Below, in pieces: positions 34,201 through 47,219 of a stretch of 64,000 nucleotides of DNA. This DNA comes from Liolophura sinensis (Eukaryota; Mollusca; Polyplacophora; Chitonida; Chitonidae). The stretch is taken from the NCBI RefSeq assembly GCF_032854445.1, contig NC_088307.1:22396017-22460016 (forward strand). The letters run 5' to 3'. A model generated the notes under the pieces. That model searched no databases, was not told the DNA's origin, and saw nothing but the letters and a program-made list of their open reading frames with translations. The translations under genes and the position numbers were made by a program. Numbering within the stretch: the stretch's first letter is position 1; the number at the start of each line of letters is the position of its first letter.

Positions 34201-36751
34201 CTGGAAGGAGCTACAGTAGTCGTAATTTAGTCTATGCTGTCTTTCTTTGTATCTAGTACGTGCTGGTTTTAAAAACTCTATTAGCACTATTAGACGCTTA
34301 GGATGGCGTGTGGAGCAATCATCAAAAGCGACAAACAACTGTCTGAAGAGTGACTAAAAGTGTACTGCTAAACTCTACCAATGCCTATTTCTTTTTTATG
34401 AAGAGGGGCATATATACGTTTCATTTATTAGTCTTTTGTTTTCGACTCACCAGTGATTATTTGAAGAGAAGAAACATAGCAGGAATTTACACAGAGTGAA
34501 CATTTTCTGCGCTTCTACTCGCCAGACACATTTTCCTCAACTGTCAATCCAAGCTGAAAATCTTTTGGAATGGTGTCATTTTCTCCACATATAAACAGCC
34601 AGTGTTATACTTTTACCACTGCCTCCTACATCCTTCCTTGTATCTAGTACGTGCTGGTCTTTTAAGTCCCACTAGCACTATCAGATGCTAGGGAGGAAAC
34701 ACAACATCGTTGACGACAATTTTTCATTCGATTTCAATCGCTTCCTTGGATTTATTATGGACTGGTGTAAAGCAAAAACTAGCACTACTACATTCTAGTG
34801 AGGGTGTTCCTACCATCATTTGTGTGCCTTTAACTTACTTCCAGTCAGGCGTCTTCCCTTCCTTGTATGTGCTACGTGCTGGTGTAAATCTTCAATTAGC
34901 ACTATCACATGGTACGAGAGGAAAAGTTCTACCAGCCATACTTGGATAGTTGTTGTATATTTACTACTTCTAAAGGTCGGCTCATTTCACCTGGAAAAAT
35001 CTAGAGTAGTCGTGATTTACTCTATGCTGTCTTTCTTTGTATCTAGTACGTGCTGGTTTTAAAATTATATTAGCACTATCAGATGCTTAGGATGACGTGT
35101 GGAGCAATCATCAAAATCGGCAAACAACTGTCTGAAGCGTGGCTAAAAATGTACTGCTAAACTTTGCCAATGCCTATATTTTTTCTTTCTGTAGAGTACC
35201 AATATACGTTTTATTCAATAGTCTTTTGTTTTGGACTTACAAGTAATTATTTAAAGAAAGGAAACACAGCAGGAATTCACACAGAGTAAACATTTTCCAA
35301 GCTTATTCTCGCCAGACACATTTTTTTCAACTGTCAATCCAAGCTTAAAGTCTTTTGGAGTGGTGTCATTTTCTTTACATATAAACAGCCAGTGTTATAC
35401 TTTTACCACTGCCTCCTACATCCTTCCTTGTATCTAGCACGTGCTGATCTTTTAAGTCCTACTAGCACTATCAGATGCTAGGAAGGAAACACAACATCGT
35501 TGACGACAATTTTTCATTCGACTCCAATCGCTTCCTTGGATCTGATATGAGCTGGTGTAAAGCAAAAACTAGCACTATTAGATGCTAGTGAGGGTATTCT
35601 TACCATCAGTTGTGTGCCTTGAATTCACTTCCAGTCATGCGTCTTCCCTGCCTTGTATGTGCTACGTGCTGGTTTAAATCTTCAATTAGCACTATCACAT
35701 GCTAGGAAAGGAAAAGTTCTACCACCCATACTTGGATAGTTGTTGTATATTTACTACATCTGTGGGTGGGCTAATTTCAGCTGGAAGGAGCTACATTAGT
35801 CGTGATTTAGTCTATGCTGTCTTTCTTTGTATCTAGTACGTGCTGGTTTTAAAAACTATATTAGCACTATTAGATGCTTAGGATGGCGTGTGGAGCAATC
35901 ATCAAAATCGTCAAACAACTGTCTGAAGAGTGGCTAAAAGTGTACAGCTAAAACTCTGCCTATGCCTATATTTCTTCTTTCTGTAGAGGAACATGTATAC
36001 GTTTTATTCACTGGTCTTTTGTTTTCGACTCACCAGTGATTATTTGAAGAAAGGAAACACAGCAGGAATTCACACAGAGTAAACATTTTCTGCGCTTCTA
36101 CTCGCCAGACACATTTTTCTCAACTGTCAATCCAAGCTTAAAGTCTTTTAGAGTGGTGTCATTTTCTTCACATATAAACAGCCAGTGTTATACTTTTACC
36201 ACTGCCTCCTACATCCTTCCTTGTATCTAGTACGTGCTGGTCTTTTAAGTCCTACTAGCACTATCAGATGCTAGGAAGGAAACACAACATCGTTCCTGAC
36301 AATTTTTCCTTCGACTTCAATCCCTTGTTTGGATCTCATATGGGTTGGTGTAAAGCAAAAACTAGCACTTTTAGATGCTAGTGAGGGTATTCTTACCATC
36401 ATTTGTGTGCCTTGAATTCACTTCCAGTCATCAGTCTTCCCTTCCTTGTATGTGCTACGTGCTGGTTTAAATCTTCAATTAGCACTATCACATGCTAGGA
36501 AAGGAAAAGTTCTACCACCCATACTTGGATAGTTATTGTATATTTACTACATCTGTAGGTCGGCTAATTTCACTTGGAAGGAGCTAGAAGAGTCGTGATT
36601 TAGTCTATGCTGTCTTTCTTTGTATCTAGTACGTGCTGGTTTTAAAAACTATATTAGCACTATTAGATGCTTAGGATGGCGTGTGGAGCAATCATCAAAA
36701 TCGTCAAACAATTGTCTGAAGAGTGGCTAAAAGTGTACAGCTAAAACTCTG

Positions 36752-36785
36752 CCTATGCCTATGCCTATGCCTATGCCTATGCCTA
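36752..36785 (+). repeat. TGCCTA hexamer expansion inside one monomer
   Basis: Most monomers have TGCCTATGCCTAT or TGCCAATGCCTAT here. This monomer has five to six TGCCTA repeats, adding 24 bp and explaining its 817-bp length. Confidence 0.9.
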
Positions 36786-37639
36786 TATTTCTTTTTTCTG
36801 TAGAGGAACATGTATACGTTTTATTCATTTCTCTTTTGTTTTCGACTAACCAGTGATTATTTGAAGAGAAGGAACAAAGCAGGAATTCACACAGAGTAAA
36901 CATTTTCCAAGCTTATTCTCGCCAGACACATTTTTTTCAACTGTCAATCCAAGCTTATAATCTTTTGGAGTGGTGTCATTTTCTTTACATATAAACAGCC
37001 AGTGTTATACTTTTACCACTGCCTCCTACATCCTTCCTTGTATCTAGCACGTGCTGGTCTTTTAAGTCCTACTAGCACTATCAGATGCTAGGAAGGAAAC
37101 ACAACATCGTTGACGACAATTTTTCATTCGACTTCAATCGCTTCCTTGGATCTGATATGGGCTGGTGTAAAGCAAAAACTAGCACTTTTAGATGCTAGTG
37201 AGGGTCTTCTTACCATCAGTTCTGTGCCTTGAATTCACTTCCAGTCATGCGTCTTCCCTGCCTTGTATGTGCTACGTGCTGGTGTGAATCTTCAATTAGC
37301 ACTACCACATGCTAGGAAAGGAAAAGTTCTACCACCCATACTTGGATAGTTGTTGTATATTTACTACATCTATAGGCCAGCTAATTTCACATGGAAGGAG
37401 CTACAGTAGTCGTGATTTAGTCTATGCTGTCTTTCTTTATATCTAGTACGTGCTGGTTTTAAAAACTATATTGGCACTATTAGATGCTTAGGATGGCGTG
37501 TGGAGCAATCATCAAAATCGGCAAACAACTGTCGGAAGAGTGGCTAAAAGTGTACTGCTATAACTCTGCCTATGCCTATATTTCTTCTTTCTGTAGAGGA
37601 ACATATATACGTTTTATTCATTTTTCTTTTGTTTTCGAC

Positions 37640-40600
37640 TCACCAGTGATTATTTGAAGAGAAGAAACACAGCAGGAATTCACACAGGGTAAACATTTTC
37701 TGCGCTTCTACTCGCCAGACACATTTTTCTCAACTGTCAATCCAAGCTTAAAGTCTTTTGGAGTGGTGTCATTTTCTTCACATATAAACAGCCAGTGTTA
37801 TACTTTTACCACTGCCTCCTACATCCTTCCTTGTATCTAGTACGTGCTGGTCTTTTAAGTCCTACTAGCACTATCAAATGCTAGGAAGGAAACACAACAT
37901 CGTTGACGACAATTTTTCATTCGACTTCAATCGCTTCCTTGGATATGGGCTGGTGTAAAGCAAAAACTAGCACTATTAGATGCTAGTGAGGGTCTTCTTA
38001 CCATCATTTGTGTGCCTTGAATTCACTTCCAGTCATGCGTCTTCCCTGCCTTGTATGTGCTACGTGCTGGTTTAAATCTTCAATTAGCACTATCACATGC
38101 TAGGAAAGGAAAAGTTCTACCACCCATACTTGGATAGTTGTTGTATATTTACTACATCTGTGGGTGGGCTAATTTCACCTGGAAGGAGCTAGAAGAGTCG
38201 TAGTTTAGTCTATGCTGTCTTTCTTTGTATCTAGTACGTGCTGGTTTTAAAAACTATATTAGCACTATTAGATGCTTAGGATGGCGTGTGGAGCAATCAT
38301 CAAAATCGTCAAACAACTGTCTGAAGAGTGGCTAAAAGTGTACAGCTAAAACTCTGCCTATGCCTATATTTCTTCTTTCTGTAGAGGAACATATATACGT
38401 TTTATTCACTGGTCTTTTGTTTTCGACTCACCAGTGATTATTTGAAGAGAAGAAACACAGCAGGAATTCACAGAGAGTAAACATTTTCCAAGCTTATTCT
38501 CGCCAGACACATTTTTTTCAACTGTCAATTCAAGCTTAAAGCCTTTTGGAATGGTGTCATTTTCTTCACATGTAAACAGCCAGTGTTATACTTTTACCAC
38601 TGCCTCCTACATCCTTCCTTGTATCTAGCACGCGCTGATCTTTTAAGTCGTACTAGCACTATCAGATGCTAGGAAGGAAACACAACATTGTTGACGACAA
38701 TTTTTCATTCGACTCCAATCGCTTCCTTGGATCTCATATGGGCAGGTGTAAAGCAAAAACTAGCACTATTACATGCTAGTGAGGGTATTCTTACCATCAT
38801 TTGTGTGCCTTGAATTCACTTCCAGTCATGCGTCTTCCCTGCCTTGTATGTGCTACGTGCTGGTGTGAATCTTCAATTAGCACTACCACATGCTAGGAAA
38901 GGAAAAGTTCTACCACCCATACTTGGATAGTTGTTGTATATTTACTACATCTATAGGTCCGCTAATTTCAGCTGGAAGGAGCTACATTAGTCGTGATTTA
39001 GTCTATGCTATCTTTCTTTGTATCTAGTACGTGCTGGTTTTAAAAACTATATTAGCACTATTAGATGCTTAGGATGGCGTGTGGAGCAATCATCAAAATC
39101 GGCAAACAACTGTTTGAAGAGTGGCTAAAAGTGTACTGCTATAACTCTGCCTATGCCTATATTTCTTCTTTCTGTAGAGGAACATATATACGTTTTATTC
39201 ATTTGTCTTTTGTTTTCCATTCACCAGTGATTATTTGAAGAGAAGAAACACAGCAGGAATTCACACAGGGTAAACATTTTACAAGCTTATTCTCGCCAGA
39301 CACATTTTTCTCAACTGTCAATCCAAGCTTAAAATCTTTTGTAGTGGTGTCATTTTCTTCACATATAAACAGCCAGTGTTATACTTTTACCACTGCCTCC
39401 TACATCCTTCCTTGTATCTAGTACGTGCTGGTCTGTTAAGCCCTACTAGCACTATCAGATGCTAGGAAGGAAACACAACATCGTTCCTGACAATTTTTCC
39501 TTCGACTTCAATCTCTTTTTTGGATCTCATATGGGTTGGTGTAAAGCAAAAACTAGCACTTTTAGATGCTAGTGAGGATATTCTTACCATCATTTGTGTG
39601 CCTTGAATTCACTTCCAGTTAGGCGTCTTCCCTGCCTTGTATGTGCTGCGTGCTGGTGAAAATCTTCAATTAGCACTACCACATGCTAAGAAAAGAAAAG
39701 TTCTACCACCCATACTTGGATAGTTGTTGTATATTTACTACATCTATAGGTCCGCTAATTTCACATGGAAGGAGCTACAGTAGTCGTTATTTAGTCTATG
39801 CTGTCTTTCTTTGTATCTAGTACGTGCTGGTTTTAAAAACTATATTAGCACTATTAGATGCTTAGGATGGCGTGTGGAGCAATCATCAAAATCGTCAAAC
39901 AACTGTCTGAAGAGTGGCTAAAAGTGTACAGCTAAAACTCTGCCTATGCCTATATTACTTTTTTCTGTAGAGGAACATGTATACGTTTTATTCACTGGTC
40001 TTTTGTTTTCTACTCACCAGTGATTATTTGAAGAGAAGAAACACAGCAGGAATTCACACAGGGTAAACATTTTCTGCGCTTCTACTCGCCAGACACATTT
40101 TTCTCAACTGTCAATCCAAGCTTAAAGTCTTTTGGAGTGGTGTCATTTTCTTCACATATAAACAGCCAGTGTTATACTTTTACCACTGCCTCATACATCC
40201 TTCCTTGTATCTAGTACGTGCTGGTCTTTTAAGTCCTACTAGCACTATCAGATGCTAGGAAGGAAACACAACATTGTTGACGACAATTTTTCATGCGACT
40301 CCAATCGCTTCCTTGGATCAGATATGGGCAGGTGTAAAGCAAAAACTAGCACTATTAGATGCTAGTGAGGGTATTCTTACCATCATTTGTGTGCCTTGAA
40401 TTCACTTCCAGTCATGCGTCTTCCCTGCCTTGTATGTGCTACGTGCTGGTGTGAATCTTCAATTAGCACTACCACATGCTAGGAAAGGAAAAGTTCTACC
40501 ACCCATACTTGGATAGTTGTTGTATATTTACTACATCTATAGGTCCGCTAATTTCAGCTGGAAGGAGCTACATTAGTCGTGATTTAGTCTATGCTGTCTT

Positions 40601-40805
40601 TCTTTGTATCTAGTACGTGCTGGTTTTAAAAACTATATTAGCACTATTAGATGCTTAGGATGGCGTGTGGAGCAATCATCAAAATCGGCAAACAACTGTC
40701 TGAAGAGTGGCTAAAAGTGTACTGCTATAACTCTGCCTATGCCTATATTTCTTCTTTCTGTAGAGGAACATATATACGTTTTATTCATTTGTCTTTTGTT
40801 TTCGA
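37640..40805 (+). repeat. 4-monomer higher-order repeat, first copy (3167 bp)
   Basis: Phase marks 37846, 38634, 39427 and 40220 recur exactly 3167 bp downstream at 41013, 41801, 42594 and 43387, including the unusual 788-bp interval caused by a 5-bp deletion before ATATGGGCTGG. Diagnostic variants such as CACGCGCTGATC, TTAAGCCCTACTAGC and TGTGCTGCGTGC occur at the same offset in both copies. Confidence 0.93.
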
Positions 40806-40990
40806 CTCACCAGTGATTATTTGAAGAGAAGAAACACAGCAGGAATTCACACAGGGTAAACATTTTCTGCGCTTCTACTCGCCAGACACATTTTTCTCAA
40901 CTGTCAATCCAAGCTTAAAGTCTTTTAGAGTGGTGTCATTTTCTTCACATATAAACAGCCAGTGTTATACTTTTACCACTGCCTCCTACA

Positions 40991-41057
40991 TCCTTCCTTG
41001 TATCTAGTACGTGCTGGTCTTTTAAGTCCTACTAGCACTATCAAATGCTAGGAAGGA
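40991..41057 (+). repeat. Satellite module 1 (representative)
   Basis: TCCTTCCT (40991-40998) pairs with AGGAAGGA (41050-41057). GTGCTGGT (41011-41018) pairs with ACTAGCAC (41031-41038) with one G-T pair. Alternatively CTAGCA (41032-41037) pairs with TGCTAG (41046-41051) across an 8-nt loop. The two inner stems share the same central segment and exclude each other. Confidence 0.85.
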
Positions 41058-41097
41058 AACACAACATCGTTGACGACAATTTTTCATTCGACTTCAA

Positions 41098-41160
41098 TCG
41101 CTTCCTTGGATATGGGCTGGTGTAAAGCAAAAACTAGCACTATTAGATGCTAGTGAGGGT
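41098..41160 (+). repeat. Satellite module 2 (representative)
   Basis: GGGCTGGT (41114-41121), 11 nt, then ACTAGCAC (41133-41140); ACTAGCA and TGCTAGT (41148-41154) form the longest of the alternative stems, 7 bp with an 8-nt loop. The upstream GTGC is changed to GGGC, leaving one mismatch in the first stem. The 3' flank is AGTGAGGG. Confidence 0.85.
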
Positions 41161-41209
41161 CTTCTTACCATCATTTGTGTGCCTTGAATTCACTTCCAGT
41201 CATGCGTCT

Positions 41210-41277
41210 TCCCTGCCTTGTATGTGCTACGTGCTGGTTTAAATCTTCAATTAGCACTATCACATGCTAGGAAAGGA
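41210..41277 (+). repeat. Satellite module 3 (representative)
   Basis: TTCCCTGCCTTGTATGTGCT, then GTGCTGGT (41231-41238), 11 nt, ATTAGCAC (41250-41257), with TAGCA/TGCTA across an 8-nt loop and a purine tract AGGAAAGGAA. The first stem needs two G-T pairs. This module is deleted in the monomer starting at 30053. Confidence 0.85.
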
Positions 41278-41384
41278 AAAGTTCTACCACCCATACTTGG
41301 ATAGTTGTTGTATATTTACTACATCTGTGGGTGGGCTAATTTCACCTGGAAGGAGCTAGAAGAGTCGTAGTTTAGTCTATGCTG

Positions 41385-41450
41385 TCTTTCTTTGTATCTA
41401 GTACGTGCTGGTTTTAAAAACTATATTAGCACTATTAGATGCTTAGGATG
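41385..41450 (+). repeat. Satellite module 4 (representative)
   Basis: TGTCTTTCTTTGTATCTAGT, then GTGCTGGT (41405-41412), 12 nt, ATTAGCAC (41425-41432), with AGCA/TGCT (41428-41431 and 41440-41443) across an 8-nt loop. The 3' flank GCTTAGGATGG has lost part of the stem. Confidence 0.85.
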
Positions 41451-44400
41451 GCGTGTGGAGCAATCATCAAAATCGTCAAACAACTGTCTGAAGAGTGGCT
41501 AAAAGTGTACAGCTAAAACTCTGCCTATGCTTATATTTCTTCTTTCTGTAGAGGAACATATATACGTTTTATTCACTGGTCTTTTGTTTTCGACTCACCA
41601 GTGATTATTTGAAGAGAAGAAACACAGCAGGAATTCACAGAGAGTAAACATTTTCCAAGCTTATTCTCGCCAGACACATTTTTTTCAACTGTCAATCCAA
41701 GCTTAAAGCCTTTTGGAATGGTGTCATTTTCTTCACATGTAAACAGCCAGTGTTATACTTTTACCACTGCCTCCTACATCCTTCCTTGTATCTAGCACGC
41801 GCTGATCTTTTAAGTCGTACTAGCACTATCAGATGCTAGGAAGGAAACACAACATTGTTGACGACAATTTTTCATTTGACTCCAATCGCTTCCTTGGATC
41901 TCATATGGGCAGGTGTAAAGCAAAAACTAGCACTATTACATGCTAGTGAGGGTATTCTTACCATCATTTGTGTGCCTTGAATTCACTTCCAGTCATGCGT
42001 CTTCCCTGCCTTGTATGTGCTACGTGCTGATGTGAATCTTCAATTAGCACTACCACATGCTAGGAAAGGAAAAGTTCTACCACCCATACTTGGATAGTTG
42101 TTGTATATTTACTACATCTATAGGTCCGCTAATTTCAGCTGGAAGGAGCTACATTAGTCGTGATTTAGTCTATGCTATCTTTCTTTGTATCTAGTACGTG
42201 CTGGTTTTAAAAACTATATTAGCACTATTAGATGCTTAGGATGGCGTGTGGAGCAATCATCAAAATCGGCAAACAACTGTTTGAAGAGTGGCTAAAAGTG
42301 TACTGCTATAACTCTGCCTATGCCTATATTTCTTCTTTCTGTAGAGGAACATATATACGTTTTATTCATTTGTCTTTTGTTTTCGACTCACCAGTGATTA
42401 TTTGAAGAGAAGAAACACAGCAGGAATTCACACAGGGTAAACATTTTCTGCGCTTCTACTCGCCAGACACATTTTTCTCAACTGTCAATCCAAGCTTAAA
42501 GCCTCTTGGAGTGATGTCATTTTCTTCACATATAAACAGCCAGTGTTATACTTTTACCACTGCCTCCTACATCCTTCCTTGTATCTAGTACGTGCTGGTC
42601 TGTTAAGCCCTACTAGCACTATCAGATGCTAGGAAGGAAACACAACATCGTTCCTGACAATTTTTCCTTCGACTTCAATCTCTTTTTTGGATCTCATATG
42701 GGTTGGTGTAAAGCAAAAACTAGCACTTTTAGATGCTAGTGAGGATATTCTTACCATCATTTGTGTGCCTTGAATTCACTTCCAGTTAGGCGTCTTCCCT
42801 GCCTTGTATGTGCTGCGTGCTGGTGAAAATCTTCAATTAGCACTACCACATGCTAAGAAAAGAAAAGTTCTACCACCCATACTTGGATAGTTGTTGTATA
42901 TTTACTACATCTATAGGTCCGCTAATTTCACATGGAAGGAGCTACAGTAGTCGTTATTTAGTCTATGCTGTCTTTCTTTGTATCTAGTACGTGCTGGTTT
43001 TAAAAACTATATTAGCACTATTAGATGCTTAGGATGGCGTGTGGAGCAATCATCAAAATCGTCAAACAACTGTCTGAAGAGTGGCTAAAAGTGTACAGCT
43101 AAAACTCTGCCTATGCCTATATTACTTTTTTCTGTAGAGGAACATGTATACGTTTTATTCACTGGTCTTTTGTTTTCTACTCACCAGTGATTATTTGAAG
43201 AGAAGAAACACAGCAGGAATTCACACAGGGTAAACATTTTCTGCGCTTCTACTCGCCAGACACATTTTTCTCAACTGTCAATCCAAGCTTAAAGTCTTTT
43301 GGAGTGGTGTCATTTTCTTCACATATAAACAGCCAGTGTTATACTTTTACCACTGCCTCATACATCCTTCCTTGTATCTAGTACGTGCTGGTCTTTTAAG
43401 TCCTACTAGCACTATCAGATGCTAGGAAGGAAACACAACATTGTTGACTACAATTTTTCATGCGACTCCAATCGCTTCCTTGGATCTGATATGGGCAGGT
43501 GTAAAGCAAAAACTAGCACTATTAGATGCTAGTGAGGGTATTCTTACCATCATTTGTGTGCCTTGAATTCACTTCCAGTCATGCGTCTTCCCTGCCTTGT
43601 ATGTGCTACGTGCTGGTGTGAATCTTCAATTAGCACTACCACATGCTAGGAAAGGAAAAGTTCTACCACCCATACTTGGATAGTTGTTGTATATTTACTA
43701 CATCTATAGGTCGGCTAATTTCAGCTGGAAGGAGCTACATTAGTCGTGATTTAGTCTATGCTGTCTTTCTTTGTATCTAGTACGTGCTGGTTTTAAAAAC
43801 TATATTAGCACTATTAGATGCTTAGGATGGCGTGTGGAGCAATCATCAAAATCGGCAAACAACTGTCTGAAGAGTGGCTAAAAGTGTACTGCTATAACTC
43901 TGCCTATGCCTATATTTCTTCTTTCTGTAGAGGAACATATATACGTTTTATTCATTTGTCTTTTGTTTTCGACTCACCAGTGATTATTTGAAGAGAAGAA
44001 ACACAGCAGGAATTCACACAGGGTAAACATTTTCTGCGCTTCTACTCGCCAGACACATTTTTCTCAACTGTCAATCCAACCTTAAAATCTTTTGGAGTGG
44101 TGTCATTTTCTTCACATATAAACAGCCAGTGTTATACTTTTACCACTGCCTCCTACATCCTTCCTTGTATCTAGTACGTGCTGGTCTTTTTAAGTTCTAC
44201 TAGCACTATCAGATGCTAGGAAGGAAACACAACATCGTTCCTGACAATTTTTTATTCGACTTCAATCCCTTTTTTGGATCTCATATGGGTTGGTGTAAAG
44301 CAAAAACTAGCACTTTTAGATGCTAGTGAGGGTATTCTTACCATCATTTGTGTGCCTTGAATTCACTTCCAGTCATGCGTCTTCCCTGCCTTGTATGTGC

Positions 44401-47219
44401 TACGTGCTGGTTTAAATCTTCAATTAGCACTATCACATGCTAGGAAAGGAAAAGTTCTACCACCCATACTTGGATAGTTGTTGTATATTTACTACATCTA
44501 TAGGTCCGCTAATTTCACATGGAAGGAGCTAGAAGAGTCGTGATTTAGTCTATGCTGTCTTTCTTTGTATCTAGTACGTGCTGGTTTTAAAAACTATATT
44601 AGCACTATTAGATGCTTAGGATGGCGTGTGGAGCAATCATCAAAATCGGCAAACAACTGTTTGAAGAGTGGCTAGAAGTGTACTGCTATAACTCTGCCTA
44701 TGCCTATATTTCTTCTTTCTGTAGAGGAACATATATACGTTTTATTCATTTGTCTTTTGTTTTCCATTCACCAGTGATTATTTGAAGAGAAGAAACACAG
44801 CAGGAATTCACACAGGGTAAACATTTTACAAGCTTATTCTCGCCAGACACATTTTTCTCAACTGTCAATCCAAGCTTAAAATCTTTTGTAGTGGTGTCAT
44901 TTTCTTCACATATAAACAGCCAGTGTTATACTTTTACCACTGCCTCCTACATCCTTCCTTGTATCTAGTACGTGCTGGTCTTTTAAGTCCTACTAGCACT
45001 ATCAGATGCTAGGAAGGAATCACAACATCGTTGACGACAATTTTTCATTCGACTTCATTCGCTTCCTTGGATCTGATATGGGTTGGTGTAAAGCAAAAAC
45101 TAGCACTTTTGGATGGTAATGAGGGTATTCTTACCATCAGTTCTGTGCCTTGAATTCACTTCCAGTCATTCGTCTTCCCTGCCTTGTATGTGCTAGGTGC
45201 TGGTGTAAATCTTCAATTAGCACTACCACATGCTAGGAAAGGAAAAGTTCTACCACCCATACTTGGATAGTTGTTGTATATTTACTACATCTGTGGGTGG
45301 GCTAATTTCACATGGAAGGAGCTACAGTAGTCGTGATTTAGTCTTTGCTGTCTTTCTTTGTATCTAGTACGTGCTGGTTTTAAAAACTATATTAGCACTA
45401 TTAGATGCTTAGGATGGCGTGTGGAGCAATCATCAAAATCGGCAAACAACTGTCTGAAGAGTGGCTAAAAGTGTACTGCTATAACTCTGCCTATGCCTAT
45501 ATTTCTTCTTTCTGTAGAGGAACATATATACGTTTTATTCATTTGTCTTTTGTTTTCGACTCACCAGTGATTATTTGAAGAGAAGAAACACAGCAGGAAT
45601 TCACACAGGGTAAACATTTTCTGCGCTTCTACTCGCCAGACACATTTTTCTCAACTGTCAATCCAAGCTAAAAGTCTTTTGGAATGGTGTCATTTTCTTC
45701 ACATATAAACAGCCAGTGTTATACTTTTATTACTGCCTCCTACATCCTTCCTTGTATCTAGTACGTGCTGGTCTTTTAAGTCCTACTAGCACTATCAGAT
45801 GCTAGGAAGGAAACACAACATCGTTGACGACAATTTTTCATTCGACTTCAATCATTTTTTTGAATCTTATATCGGGTGGTGTAAAGCAAAAACTAGCACT
45901 ATTAGCTGCTAGTGAGGGTATTCTTACCATCACTTGTGTGCCTTAAATTCACTTCGACCCATGCGTCTTCCCACCCTTGTATGTGCTACGTGCTGGTTTA
46001 AATCTTCAATTAGCACTATCACATGCTAGGAAAGGTAAAGTTCTACCACCCATACTTGGATAGTTGTCGTATATTTACTACATCTATTGGTCCTCTAATT
46101 TCACCTTAAAGGCGCAACAGTAGTCGTGATTTAGTCTATGCTGTCTTTCTTTGTATCTAGTACGTGCTGGTTTTAAAACTATATTAGCACTATTAGATGC
46201 TTAGGATGGCGTGTGGAGCAATCATCAAAATCGGCAAACAACTGTCTGAAGCGAGGCTGAAAATGTTCTGCTAAACTCTGAAAATGCCTACATATTTTCT
46301 TTCTGTAGAGGAGCATATATACGTTTTATTGATTAGTGTTTTGTTTTGGACTTACTAGTAATTATTTGAAGAAAGGAAACACAGCAGGAATTCACACAGA
46401 GTAAACATTTTCTGCGAATCTACTAGCCAGACACATTTTTCTCAACTGTCAATCCAAGCTTAAAGTCTTTTGGAGTGGTGTCATTTTCTCCACATATAAA
46501 CAGCCAGTGTTATACTTTTACCACTGCCTCCTACATCCTTCCTTGTATATAGTACGTGCTGGTCTTTTAAGTCCCACTGGCACTATCAGATGCTAGGAAG
46601 GAAAAAGAACAACGTTGACAACAATTTTCTCATTCGACTTCAATCCCTTTTTTTGGATCTAATATGGGCTGGTGTAAAGCAAAAACTAGCACTTTTAGAT
46701 GCTAGTGAGGGTATTCTTACTATCATTTGTGTGCCTTGAATTTACTTCCCAGTCAGGCGTTTTTATGCCTTGTATGTCCTACGTGCTGGTTTAAATCTTC
46801 AGTTAGCACTATCACATGCTAGGAAAGGAAAAGTTCTAGCACACATACTTAGATAGTTGTTGTATATTTACTACATCTATAGGTCCGCTAATTTCACCTG
46901 GAAGGAGCTACAGTAGTCGTGATTTAGTCTATGCTGTCTTTCTTTGCATCTAGTACGTGCTGGTTTTAAAAACTATATTAGCACTATTAGATGCTTAGGA
47001 TGGCGTGTGGAGCAATCATCAAAATCGGCAAACAACAGTATGAAGCGTGGCTAAAAATGTACAGCTAAAGTCTGCCAATGCCTACATATTTTCTTTCTGT
47101 AGAGGAGCATATATATGTTTTATTCAATAGTCTTTTGTTTTCGACTCACCAGTGATTATTTTAAGAAAGGAAACAAAACAGGAATTCACACAGAGTAAAC
47201 ATTTTCTGCGCTTCTACTA

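Larger units (their letters stand above)
40806..44020 (+). repeat. 4-monomer higher-order repeat, second copy
   Basis: Matches 37640-40805 nearly base for base, except a patch near 42435-42520 where the third monomer carries a different variant (AAAGCCTCTTGGAGTGATGT) that reappears near 50424. That patch looks like gene conversion or unequal exchange. Confidence 0.93.

Noticed and set aside
34710-35062. Frames of 76-80 residues inside the satellite (also 48177 and 52137)
   Set aside because: They follow the monomer period and are broken in neighbouring monomers. Their similarity is due to the DNA repeat.
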